A stretch of 64,000 nucleotides of DNA, from contig CAXBIQ010000012.1 in assembly GCA_963975935.1 (NCBI GenBank), positions 29,592 to 93,591 of the forward strand. Direction: 5' to 3'. The notes beneath the pieces were generated by a model. It was given only the letters and a program-made list of their open reading frames with translations. It ran no database searches and was not told the origin of the DNA. The stretch is from Planktosalinus sp963975935. Its GTDB lineage: Bacteria; Bacteroidota; Bacteroidia; Flavobacteriales; Flavobacteriaceae. Made by a program: the position numbers and the translations under genes. Positions 7,840-17,157 of the stretch are shown here, in pieces. Position 1 is the stretch's first letter, and each line of letters starts with the position of its first letter.

Positions 7840-10800
7840 TTAAAAGTTTATTTCAATTACACTATCAGTATCAATTTCTCGCATACTCATCATCAAACTC
7901 CAGTCACTTAAATCACTCATTTTTTGTATTAAAGCATCTTTTTCTTTATAGCTCAAATTAGGAGAAGCACTTACTCTTGCTAACCATTTATCAGATATTT
8001 CTTCAAGCTTTTTTAAAGCATAAGTCAACTGTTTTTTATTCCTTATTCTTTCAGTAATAAAATCTTTTAACTCTTCATAACTTCCCTTATAATCTTTGGC
8101 TTTTAATCCTTGTTTGTGTCTCACAAAACAAACCAATAAACTTGCTACAACTTTATCTAATGCAATCTCAGTATAGGGTGTAACACTCAAGGGCTCAACA
8201 TATTTATAGTATGTTGAATTGAACGGCACGTAGTTTTCGAAATAAGATTTATCTCTTGACCTATTGGCGTCCAATAAATTAAACACAATTCCTTTTTCTT
8301 TTCTACCCACCCGGCTTGATGCCTGTATATATTCCGCAATGTTTTTTGGCTGACCATTCATCAGCATTACATTTAATCTTTCAATGTCAATTCCCACTGA
8401 AAACATATTTGAAGCTAACACTAAATCAACAGTACCATCAATAAAGGTCCATTCTTTATTACGAATTAACTTGAACGGTTCTTCCAATTCATCAAGCAAT
8501 TTTTTAATTAAATTACTTTCAATTCTACTGGTTAATTCTTTTGTTCTACCGTTTAAACCAAAAAAATTTAAACCGTATATATGCTTATTTAAAATATTTC
8601 TGCTGTGTAAATGCTTGATATAGGTTGTAACCTCAGCAGGAATCTTATTATAAATCTTTCCAACATCTTTTAAACTGTTGTAAAAAGAAACAATAGTCCA
8701 GTAGTTGTTCAACAATTCGTTGATTTCATCTTCACTTAAAACATCATTTTCTTTGTAGAGCTTATAGAGCTTTATTCTGGACAACATCAATGCCCCAAGC
8801 ATCCTTATTTGCGTATTCAAAGCTGTCTTTCCCGTGGGCATTATTCCAATGTGCTTACGCTTACTTTCATTTGAAACAAAAGAGAAAAAATTATCGTCAT
8901 AAGTAACACCCAACGGTGGAAATATGTTTAAGGACCTGTTACCATATAGCATTGCTACTTGGTGTGCGGTATTTCTTGTTGTTGCTGTAGATGCAATTAT
9001 TTTTGGCTTTCTATCTCCTTTGGTTGATAACAATTCCACAATAGATTCATACAATCCGGTTATTGAGCCTAAAGGACCGCTTAATAAATGAAGTTCATCC
9101 TGAATGATTAAATCCGGTGGTAATTTTTGATCATTACTGGACAGTGAATTAAAAAGCTTATTTCCTTCACTTCTATGCGATAGCATTGCAAATTTATCTA
9201 CTGTAGCAAAAAGCAATGTTGGCGGGTTGGAATAAATCTTATCATCCACAAAGTAAATTGGCAATTCTTTTTCAAAAGCACAATCAGTGTTCAAACATTT
9301 CGCTTGAAAGTTTGAATCAGAGGCAATATAACCTTGTACATAATATCCAATCTTGTTTTTTGTAACTAAATTACATCCACACCAGGAACAAGACTGTATT
9401 GGAAAAGTATTTACTTTCTCATAATCACCGCCTTTTTTCCCATTTAATTTTGTGATTTCATCTGATATTTTTTTCCATATACTTTTAGCATCTTTATATG
9501 AGTTGGGTGTAGTTGAAGCACCAACCCACATACCTATTGATACATTTTCACTTCCAAAGTAATATTCTTCACTTTCATCAAATTGTCTCCTTAAAAAATC
9601 CAGGCTCAATATCAATTTAGTTGCACGTTCAAATTGTTGTGCTGTCAGCAACCGTAATGTATATCTCATTATTACAGAAACCCCATCAGCATCCACTTTA
9701 TGCATCATTCTTCTGCTAATAATAGTAAAAGCTGTTAATGCCAGATAAGCTTCTGTTTTTCCTCCACCGGTAGGAAACCAAAGTAAATCAACTACTTCCT
9801 TTCTATCTTTTGATTTTTCATTGATGATAGATTCAACGTTCAATAAAAAGAACGCTAACTGAAAAGGCCTGTACTTTAATGGTTCTGGTTTAGAAGGATT
9901 AAACATTTCCCAATCCTTGAAATTTTCAAAAAACTCGAGACTATTATACTTTTCGGTGTCATTTAGATCCTCAAGCTCTACCCCTTTTTTTCCAAAAACA
10001 TTCTTATTGGAAATAAGCATCTGTATATACATAGAGGTATTTGCTAAAAGGAAACTCTTAAAAGCCAGTTCGTTTTGTTCCAAAAACTCAATGTTTTTAA
10101 TCAATCTATTATAAGTATAATGTTGTTTATCTATAATAGTCTTAAAGGAGTCTTCAAAGTTTTGAAGGCCTGAACTCGTTTCCTGGTACTTTTCAGTCCA
10201 TTTTTTATATTCGTTGGCAAATAACTTTAGCTTATTAATTATTGCCATTTTATCTATAGTATTCCCTTTCTTAAAGCTACTCCATATGGATAGTTGTTTA
10301 ATCTCAGTAATATCTCGTAATTCCTCAGGAAAATCTTTCCGAAATGTATTGCTGTAGTGTTTGATATCAACTTCAGGCAAAAATGTGGTTTTAATCTCTG
10401 TGGGTAGATAATCATCATTCCAATTAACAGCGCAACCGTGTCCTATTGCAAAGGAATGTTCATTTCGGTATTGAAAGTTTATCGTGTTTAGTTCATCATC
10501 AAAAGGATTTCTTTCAGATAGTTGTTTGTAGGGTAAGAAGCGTTCACAAATAACTATAATTTCGCCTTGAAAAAGGCATTTTCTATTTAAAATTTCATTT
10601 CCAATTGAAAACTTTTTCTTTGGATGCGTGTTGCGGTTTGCAAGTATGATTTTTATAAACTTGCCATATTCTGTTTCATAAATTTTTTTGTAGTAGCAAG
10701 AGACAACACTGTTTGTTTCTTCATCACTGGCTAAAGTATATTCTTTTGCTTCTACATCCTTTGTTACTCCCAATTCTACAGTTTGTTTAATTAAAACTGG

Positions 10801-11511
10801 TTTTTCTCTTTTCCATAGTTTTCCTAAAAGCATCTCCGTTTTTATATACCCCTCGCTTCCTATTAATTCTTGCTGTTCTTCTGTTTCTTTAAATCTGCTT
10901 TTGTAGTTTCTTACTGTTAAATCACTTATACTAAATGTTTCTGGGTCTAAAAACATAAATCCATTTTCAAATCTTAGTAAATGGCTTATATAATTGTGAG
11001 GGTGTTCTGTGAATTTCTTAAATTCTTTTTCAGATATTTCAACTTTTGCTTCTGCAGGTTTTAATTGACGGTATCTGGCATACTGAAATACAACATCAAT
11101 AGATTTAAGATCTGTGGGAACACAAAAAGTTAAACCAAAATTGGTTGGAAAATATTGATTAGCGTCAGAATATTCAGGCTCTTCGTCTTTTGGAGCTTTA
11201 GATTGCAAACCCTTTTCAGCTTCTTCTCCATTTATTTCAGCTTCATCATTTTCAGCTATCGAAACATCATCTTCTTCACCATCTGCTAATTCTGAGTTTA
11301 AATTACTTTCTGCTTCTTCACCAAAGGTTATTTTTAACTGAGGGTCCAACCGCTCGGGAAATAATATACCTGAATAATACCTGCTCAATGGTGAGTCTGA
11401 TATTATTTCCTCCTCACTATTTGAGATAAAAATGTCTGAGCCGGGTCCTATAAGATTTTCTCTAACAGTATCTTTAAAAATTAATCTTGGTTCTTTTTTA
11501 TAATCATTCAT
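7840..11511 (-). CDS. drmA: DrmA-like SF2 helicase (DISARM core)
   Basis: A 1223-residue helicase. The N-terminal 550 residues include an acidic stretch (about 64-120). The helicase motor has Walker A in LLWFPTGGGKTEA (about 577-589), a DELH box in LIIQDELHLLSG, motif III STATT, and motif VI region NIAEYIQASSRVGRKEKG after LVLASNMFSVGIDIE. A zinc-ribbon-like insert (CSWCGC ... CLNTDC) lies between the two RecA halves. Size, DELH box and the following DUF1998 gene fit DrmA. In DISARM it forms a complex with DrmB that loads on 5' DNA ends and impedes phage DNA. It overlaps the upstream gene by 8 bp. Confidence 0.85.
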   Translation of the reverse strand: MNDYKKEPRLIFKDTVRENLIGPGSDIFISNSEEEIISDSPLSRYYSGILFPERLDPQLKITFGEEAESNLNSELADGEEDDVSIAENDEAEINGEEAEKGLQSKAPKDEEPEYSDANQYFPTNFGLTFCVPTDLKSIDVVFQYARYRQLKPAEAKVEISEKEFKKFTEHPHNYISHLLRFENGFMFLDPETFSISDLTVRNYKSRFKETEEQQELIGSEGYIKTEMLLGKLWKREKPVLIKQTVELGVTKDVEAKEYTLASDEETNSVVSCYYKKIYETEYGKFIKIILANRNTHPKKKFSIGNEILNRKCLFQGEIIVICERFLPYKQLSERNPFDDELNTINFQYRNEHSFAIGHGCAVNWNDDYLPTEIKTTFLPEVDIKHYSNTFRKDFPEELRDITEIKQLSIWSSFKKGNTIDKMAIINKLKLFANEYKKWTEKYQETSSGLQNFEDSFKTIIDKQHYTYNRLIKNIEFLEQNELAFKSFLLANTSMYIQMLISNKNVFGKKGVELEDLNDTEKYNSLEFFENFKDWEMFNPSKPEPLKYRPFQLAFFLLNVESIINEKSKDRKEVVDLLWFPTGGGKTEAYLALTAFTIISRRMMHKVDADGVSVIMRYTLRLLTAQQFERATKLILSLDFLRRQFDESEEYYFGSENVSIGMWVGASTTPNSYKDAKSIWKKISDEITKLNGKKGGDYEKVNTFPIQSCSWCGCNLVTKNKIGYYVQGYIASDSNFQAKCLNTDCAFEKELPIYFVDDKIYSNPPTLLFATVDKFAMLSHRSEGNKLFNSLSSNDQKLPPDLIIQDELHLLSGPLGSITGLYESIVELLSTKGDRKPKIIASTATTRNTAHQVAMLYGNRSLNIFPPLGVTYDDNFFSFVSNESKRKHIGIMPTGKTALNTQIRMLGALMLSRIKLYKLYKENDVLSEDEINELLNNYWTIVSFYNSLKDVGKIYNKIPAEVTTYIKHLHSRNILNKHIYGLNFFGLNGRTKELTSRIESNLIKKLLDELEEPFKLIRNKEWTFIDGTVDLVLASNMFSVGIDIERLNVMLMNGQPKNIAEYIQASSRVGRKEKGIVFNLLDANRSRDKSYFENYVPFNSTYYKYVEPLSVTPYTEIALDKVVASLLVCFVRHKQGLKAKDYKGSYEELKDFITERIRNKKQLTYALKKLEEISDKWLARVSASPNLSYKEKDALIQKMSDLSDWSLMMSMREIDTDSVIEINF

Positions 11512-13948
11512 AAGGTATAGGAGTCTTACTTGTTATTGTTTTTTGTTGTATTGTTTCAGTCAACTTTTCTAATATATTTTCAGGTATTTTTGAAATAGAC
11601 TCACTAATTTCAGTTCCACCTGATGCAACATAATCAATCAAATCACTACCCAAGAGCTTTCCTGCTTGTTGTCTGATGGAATGGTCCTTCTTAGAAAATC
11701 TCACAAAATTGTCAAATTCTTTTACGATTAACTCTTCGGTAAATCCGTTGTTTTCACAATAGTTTTTAATAACTTCTAGAGTCTTTATTCTCGGGAACCT
11801 TGTTTGGGTATTTTCATCAAAATACAACCTAAATGTGTTGTAGTTAATTTTATATTCAGCATTAAACAATCGGTTGAAAAGGGGCTCTATGCCATTATAC
11901 ACCTTTGAAAGTTTATATAATGTCTCTTTCCAACTCTCTGAATACCTGTCAAAAGTTTCCAATAGTTTTTCGTCATCAAATATTTTCAAAATGACCTTAA
12001 ATGCTTGAGGTGATGTATTCTGGTAAAATCGTATGGTTGAATCTGCATAAACTTCACCGATAGTAGTCTGTATTTGTTCTCCATTTTCCACCAAAAAAAC
12101 ACCTTTTGATGAATCAAACTTATCAATACTACCATCGCTAAATGTCACAGTATATAATACCTTTTCCTTTGGAAATTCTGGTCCTTCAATTCCGGTATTT
12201 TTTTGATTACTCTCATTAAATTCAAAAGCAAATAAATCATCTAACAGCCGCTTCTTAGTTGCAATATCAAAACTAAACTCAGTCTGATAAAAGTTTTTCC
12301 TGTCTGTATGAGTTAGATTACTAAATTCCTCATTATGATAAGTTGAGGTTATTTTGTCAAACACAAGCTCATCAATTTCTTCGTAGCATAATATTTCACA
12401 TTGACCTTTAACCCCTTTTAGTTTCATATATAATTCTAAATTTCCCAAATATGGAACAACTACTATTTTATTATAACTATTGGAATCTTCCTTAAGCCAT
12501 TTATCTAAATAGCTTTTTTTCTTATCTATCCGTTTATCACTAATCAAATGGATCCTGGAGAGACCTTGATTAACGATTTGGTAATGCATAGCATCATAAT
12601 TCTTTTTTGGGACGATTAAACAAATTTTTCTGTTTTGCTTGTCGAGGTTCTTTATGTAATCCCATTTTAAGTTATTTTTTTCAAGAACTGCTGAAATTTG
12701 TTCAAACTTTTCAAAAACACGGTCTGTGTAACTTTTTATCATTTCTGCATTGTAAATCTTGCGGTCATAAAAATATCCGTGTAGTTCTTCCTCAAAAGCT
12801 TCACTTTTAAAATATAAATCCAGGCGTTCTTTGTATTCTTGAAAAACACCAAGTGATAATTTACTATTTACCAATAGCACCTTAAAATAAAAGCTGGTGT
12901 ATTTTAAAAGAAAGGAAAGATTAACATCAATTTCATTTTCAATTGCACTTATCTCATTTTTTAAATCAACCAATTTATCAAAAAGTTCAGGGTTTGATAT
13001 AACTCGCTTTGTAGGTAAAATAGGTGTATGTCTGTTGGCAATTTTAATTTCATCATTAGACCATTTCCACTCTATAAAATCTAGTGGTGTATCTGGTTTA
13101 CTTTCACCAATCAAAATAATGCGCTTTACCTTTCCTTGAAATTTAGCTTCTTGCAAGATTAAGTCAAAATGATTAAAATACTTTGAATCTCCTATAATGA
13201 TAAGCTCATCAAAACATTGATTAGTATCCAATAAAAATTCATTAGCAGTTTTAAAGTCATTACAACACTCAATTAAATAATTAGAAAAGGGCAAGTCATT
13301 TTTTATCTTACCATTTTTATTTGTGTATCGTATTGGTAAATGTTTACTCTCTTTAAAAAAACTTTTATCTGCAATAACAAGGGCTCTTTTTTTAAAGTCT
13401 GTAATGAATGGGAAATTTGAATCAAAATTCTCTTCCAGATACTTTGTATAATTATCAATGTTTGTTGCAGTATTTCTTCCATTACTCAAGTTTGGGTTTA
13501 TTTTTGTAAAAGTATGCCCGGTAATAGTCATAGGTGAATTATTTCCATCCTTCTTTTTTGAAGGAAATTGTTTCTTCAATCTCAAACTGGAAGCAGTTTT
13601 ATCAAGCACCACAAAAACCCTATTAAACTTTTTTGAGTATATCAAATCCCCTCTTTTAAGCTTTGGGTGTGCCTTCTCATAATCAAAAAAGTTTTGATAC
13701 AACTTGATTAATACCAAGGAATGAAAAATAGAGCCGTATAAATCATTCTTATAAGTGTCGTCTGGCAAAGAGATAAAAAAATCTTTATTGTAATCAGACA
13801 AAACATAACTGTAGATTAAATGAAAATTTATAAAATCAAACGAATTAAAATCTTCGAAAACCTTCTTATCTAAATCAATATCTTTTTCTAATTTCTCTTT
13901 GATTTCTTCAATAAGTAGCTTTAAATAAATTTCAATATTGTTGATCAT
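11504..13948 (-). CDS. drmE: DrmE-like protein, first gene of the DISARM-like operon
   Basis: An 814-residue protein, likely soluble. I see no clear enzyme motif. It contains two Rossmann-like strand/turn stretches: CFDELIIIGDSKYFNHFD with VKRIILIGESKP, and KICLIVPKKN with NKIVVVPYLGN. The C-terminal part carries VTFSDGSIDKFDSSKG (SH3-like) and ends with a helical block (RQQAGKLLGSDLIDYV). In class 2 DISARM the order is drmE-drmA-drmB-drmC-drmMII, and drmE is of unknown function and similar size. Position and size are the reason for this call; sequence identity was not tested. Its promoter must lie in the 215-bp gap shared with the divergent hsd operon. Confidence 0.6.
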   Translation of the reverse strand: MINNIEIYLKLLIEEIKEKLEKDIDLDKKVFEDFNSFDFINFHLIYSYVLSDYNKDFFISLPDDTYKNDLYGSIFHSLVLIKLYQNFFDYEKAHPKLKRGDLIYSKKFNRVFVVLDKTASSLRLKKQFPSKKKDGNNSPMTITGHTFTKINPNLSNGRNTATNIDNYTKYLEENFDSNFPFITDFKKRALVIADKSFFKESKHLPIRYTNKNGKIKNDLPFSNYLIECCNDFKTANEFLLDTNQCFDELIIIGDSKYFNHFDLILQEAKFQGKVKRIILIGESKPDTPLDFIEWKWSNDEIKIANRHTPILPTKRVISNPELFDKLVDLKNEISAIENEIDVNLSFLLKYTSFYFKVLLVNSKLSLGVFQEYKERLDLYFKSEAFEEELHGYFYDRKIYNAEMIKSYTDRVFEKFEQISAVLEKNNLKWDYIKNLDKQNRKICLIVPKKNYDAMHYQIVNQGLSRIHLISDKRIDKKKSYLDKWLKEDSNSYNKIVVVPYLGNLELYMKLKGVKGQCEILCYEEIDELVFDKITSTYHNEEFSNLTHTDRKNFYQTEFSFDIATKKRLLDDLFAFEFNESNQKNTGIEGPEFPKEKVLYTVTFSDGSIDKFDSSKGVFLVENGEQIQTTIGEVYADSTIRFYQNTSPQAFKVILKIFDDEKLLETFDRYSESWKETLYKLSKVYNGIEPLFNRLFNAEYKINYNTFRLYFDENTQTRFPRIKTLEVIKNYCENNGFTEELIVKEFDNFVRFSKKDHSIRQQAGKLLGSDLIDYVASGGTEISESISKIPENILEKLTETIQQKTITSKTPIPYE

Positions 13949-14141
13949 TTTATTTTGACGTTAAGGGAGATAGAAAGCCGTTTTAGACAATTTAAATTTT
14001 AAACCAACCAAATTAGTTAATATTTTTTTAACAAAAATGAGGAATCCCGCAAAAACCCCTTTTTTTCTTTTTTTACCTTTACTATCATTTTATTGTCTTT
14101 AGTTACTTTTTTCTTAATTTTCTTCCTATATTGGACAAAAT

Positions 14142-14153
14142 TTGACAAGTCAA
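14142..14153. promoter_or_regulatory. Candidate operator of the XRE controller
   Basis: TTGACAAGTCAA is a palindrome with 5-bp arms ending 10 bp before the GTG start of the XRE gene. A related half site (TTGGAC) lies at 14131. The position suggests autoregulation by the controller and perhaps cross-control of the divergent DISARM-like operon. The 13949-14163 gap shows no other clear signal. Confidence 0.45.
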
Positions 14154-14163
14154 TTCATAGAAA

Positions 14164-14454
14164 GTGAAATTAGGAGAACGAATTAAAACACTAAGAGAAA
14201 GCCAAGGGCTGCTGCAAAGGCAGCTGTCGGCTCACCTCAACATTGATACGCCTATGCTTAGCAAAATTGAACGTGGTGAGCGCAGGGCAAAACGCGATCA
14301 GGTACTGAAAATAGCTCAGGTACTCAATGTCGATTCAGGTGAATTATTAACCCTATGGCTAGCAGACCAGATAATGGAAATTGTTGCCCGGGAAGAACAG
14401 GCCTTGCAAGCCTTAAAATTGGCTACAAAGGATATTAAAACAATTAAAAAATAA
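14164..14454 (+). CDS. XRE-family HTH controller of the restriction operon
   Basis: A 96-residue regulator with a Cro/C1-type HTH (about 1-60): LGERIKTLRESQGLLQRQLS, then NIDTPMLSKIERGERRAKRD as turn and recognition helix. A helical tail follows, probably for dimerisation. The start is GTG at 14164. The gene is 13 bp before hsdM. Small XRE proteins in this place act like the C proteins of restriction-modification systems, delaying or setting expression of the restriction enzyme. The palindrome just upstream fits autoregulation. Confidence 0.85.
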   Translation: MKLGERIKTLRESQGLLQRQLSAHLNIDTPMLSKIERGERRAKRDQVLKIAQVLNVDSGELLTLWLADQIMEIVAREEQALQALKLATKDIKTIKK

Positions 14455-14467
14455 GAGACGACCAATA

Positions 14468-16033
14468 ATGGCAAAGAAAAAAATTGAAAAAACAAAATCC
14501 ATAGAAGAAACCCTGTGGCAATCCTGTGATAAACTAAGAGGGTCTGTTGACCCTTCAGAATACAAGCACGTTGTTCTGGGTCTAATCTTCCTGAAGTTTG
14601 CAAGTGACAAATTTGAGGAACGCAAAGCACAATTAATTGCAGAAGGGCAGGGAAAATATGTGGATATGAAGGAATTCTATAATATGAATAATGTCTTTTA
14701 TCTGGAAGAAATATCCCGATGGTCTTATATCCGTAATAATGCAAAACAAAACGATTTAGCTCTTAAAATTGATACAGCACTTCACACCATTGAAAAAGAT
14801 AACCCTGCATTAAAAGGTGCTTTACCTGATAATTATTTTTCACGTTTAGGTCTGGAACGAACCAAGCTTGCAGCCCTGGTTGATAAAATCAGTGAAATAA
14901 ACACAATTCAGGACAATGCCCAAGACATCATTGGCCGTGTGTATGAATATTTCCTAAGAAAATTTGCCATCAAGGAAGGAAAAGGGAAAGGAGAGTTCTA
15001 TACCCCAAAAACAATTGTTAACCTCATCGCAGAGCTCATTGAACCTTACGAAGGAATAATATATGACCCGGCTTGTGGATCAGGTGGTATGTTTGTACAG
15101 TCTATTAAATTCATTGAAAATCATCAAGGAAGTAAGAATGAAGTATCTATTTATGGTCAGGAATCATCTCCCACAACTTACAAGCTCGCAAAAATGAATC
15201 TGGCCATTCGTGGTATTTCAGTCAACTTGGGTGAAAAGCACGCAGATACCTTTTCAAACGATCAACATAAGGACCTGAAAGCCGACTTCATTATGGCTAA
15301 CCCTCCTTTCAACCAAAAAGACTGGCGAGGTGAAAATGAACTAATTGACGACCCGCGTTGGAAAGGCTATGACGTTCCACCAAAAAGCAATGCCAATTAT
15401 GCCTGGATCCTCAATATGGTGAGCAAACTGTCTGAAAACGGTGTGGCTGGGTTTATCTTGGCAAACGGTGCTTTATCCGGCGGCGGTGAAGAATACAAAA
15501 TTCGCAGAAAACTTATTGAGAATAATCTGGTGGAAGCCATCATCATTATTCCTCGCAACACATTTTATACTACCGATATAAGTGTTACAATGTGGATTTT
15601 AAACCGAAATAAAAACAAGCGCACTGTTACCATCAATGATAAAGTCAAGAAGTACCGTAATCGTGAAAAAGAAATCCTTTTTATGGATTTAAGACGCTGG
15701 GGAAGAGAGTATGAAAAGAAATTTATAGAGCTAAGGCCTAAAGACATTGAAAAGGTAGCTGAAAACTACCACAACTGGCAACAGACTGATTGGGAAACCT
15801 CTTATAAAAACATTCCTGAATATTGCCACTCAGCACATTTTGATACCATTGCAAAAAATGACTTCTCACTTGTACCAAGCAAATACATTGAGTTTGTGGA
15901 TGCTGATAGCAATATAGACTTTGATACAGAAATGAAACGCATCCAACAAGATTTTAAAGAGCTGCTCAGAGAAGAAAAAGAATCTCAGAAGCAACTCATA
16001 AACGCTTTTAAAACCTTAGGATATGAGCTATAA
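14468..16033 (+). CDS. hsdM: Type I restriction-modification DNA methyltransferase subunit HsdM
   Basis: A 521-residue N6-adenine methyltransferase subunit that modifies the host recognition sites together with HsdS. The HsdM N-terminal helical domain (about 10-145) is followed by the Rossmann methylase domain. The SAM site is DPACGSGG (200-207) and the catalytic motif is NPPF (278-281); both are intact. The C-terminal helix (DFKELLREEKESQKQLINAFK) contacts HsdS in family structures. It overlaps hsdS by 11 bp. Because it is followed by a full hsdS, and hsdR lies 9.4 kb downstream on the same strand, the system looks complete. Confidence 0.97.
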   Translation: MAKKKIEKTKSIEETLWQSCDKLRGSVDPSEYKHVVLGLIFLKFASDKFEERKAQLIAEGQGKYVDMKEFYNMNNVFYLEEISRWSYIRNNAKQNDLALKIDTALHTIEKDNPALKGALPDNYFSRLGLERTKLAALVDKISEINTIQDNAQDIIGRVYEYFLRKFAIKEGKGKGEFYTPKTIVNLIAELIEPYEGIIYDPACGSGGMFVQSIKFIENHQGSKNEVSIYGQESSPTTYKLAKMNLAIRGISVNLGEKHADTFSNDQHKDLKADFIMANPPFNQKDWRGENELIDDPRWKGYDVPPKSNANYAWILNMVSKLSENGVAGFILANGALSGGGEEYKIRRKLIENNLVEAIIIIPRNTFYTTDISVTMWILNRNKNKRTVTINDKVKKYRNREKEILFMDLRRWGREYEKKFIELRPKDIEKVAENYHNWQQTDWETSYKNIPEYCHSAHFDTIAKNDFSLVPSKYIEFVDADSNIDFDTEMKRIQQDFKELLREEKESQKQLINAFKTLGYEL

Positions 16034-17147
16034 ACCCATTGGCAAATACATACAGCTCGTGGACAATCGCAACAAAGATATGGCGGTTACTAACCTGTTG
16101 GGTATAAACATTACGAAGAACTTTATGCCTTCTGTGGCCAATGTATCTGAAACAGATTTATCTAAATATAAAATTATTCAAAAAGGTCAATTTGCTTATT
16201 CCGCAATGCAGGCTGGAAGAGATGAAACCATAAGAATTGCTTTATATACTTATGACGAACCTGCAATCATTTCTCCTGCATATTCTGTTATAGAAGTAAT
16301 CGATGAAAATGATTTACTGCCTGAATATATGATGATGTGGTTTCAAAGACCGGAATCAGACAGATATGGTTGGTTTATTAGTGATAGTAGTGTAAGAGCA
16401 AGTTTAGATTATGACCGTCTTTGCGAAATAGAAATACCCCTCCCCCACATTGATGAACAAAAAAAGTATGTAGCCCTTTATAAAGGCTTACTCAAAAACC
16501 AAAATACTTATGAAAGTAGCTTAGAGGATTTACAAATGATTTGCGATACTTACATTGAGGATCTTATTATAACTGAAGAACCAAAGACATTAGGAGAATA
16601 CATCCAACAGTCAGATGAAAGAAATACTGATTTAAAAATTAACTTTTTACAAGGTGTTTCCACTTCAAAAGTTTTAATTGAAACAAAAGCTAATACCACT
16701 GGTGTTAATTTCAACAATTACAAAATCGTTAGAAATGGGCAGTTTGTTTATGTGGCTGATACATCACGAAGAGGCGATAAAATTGCTTTAGCAATGAATA
16801 GTAAAGAAGATTGTATTGTTTCAAGTATTTATACGGTTTTTGGAGTGATCGATAAAACCTTCTTACTTCCTGAATATTTATTTTTATTCTTTAAACGAAG
16901 TGAGTTTGACCGTTATGCCCGTTTCAATTCTTGGGGCAGTGCCAGAGAAACTTTTGACTGGGATGAAATGTGCAGAGTAAAAATCCCTATCCCTGACATT
17001 AAAATACAAGAAGCCATTGTAACCATTTACCATACTTACGAAACCCGTAAACGCATCAATGAGCAACTTAAAAATAGTATCAAACCCCTTTGTCCTGTTT
17101 TAATGCGGGGGGTTGTGGAGAGTATAAACGAATGTATACAAACGTAA
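16023..17147 (+). CDS. hsdS: Type I restriction-modification specificity subunit HsdS
   Basis: A 374-residue subunit made of two similar halves, each a target-recognition domain plus a helical spacer. Half one (about 1-190) has YIQLVDNRNKDMA, NLLGINITKNFMP, LDYDRLCEIEIPLP. Half two (about 191-374) repeats the scheme with YIQQSDERNTDLKI, FLQGVSTSKVL, FDWDEMCRVKIPIPD. Each half should read one part of a bipartite DNA site; the site cannot be read from sequence. The protein is compact for HsdS but intact. Ten base pairs separate it from thsA. Confidence 0.95.
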   Translation: MSYKPIGKYIQLVDNRNKDMAVTNLLGINITKNFMPSVANVSETDLSKYKIIQKGQFAYSAMQAGRDETIRIALYTYDEPAIISPAYSVIEVIDENDLLPEYMMMWFQRPESDRYGWFISDSSVRASLDYDRLCEIEIPLPHIDEQKKYVALYKGLLKNQNTYESSLEDLQMICDTYIEDLIITEEPKTLGEYIQQSDERNTDLKINFLQGVSTSKVLIETKANTTGVNFNNYKIVRNGQFVYVADTSRRGDKIALAMNSKEDCIVSSIYTVFGVIDKTFLLPEYLFLFFKRSEFDRYARFNSWGSARETFDWDEMCRVKIPIPDIKIQEAIVTIYHTYETRKRINEQLKNSIKPLCPVLMRGVVESINECIQT

Positions 17148-17157
17148 AATTACTTAT

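Noticed and set aside
14316..14744. Minus-strand frame of 142 codons over the XRE and hsdM genes
   Set aside because: Both plus-strand genes have clear family motifs through this interval; the antisense frame has no domain and odd composition.
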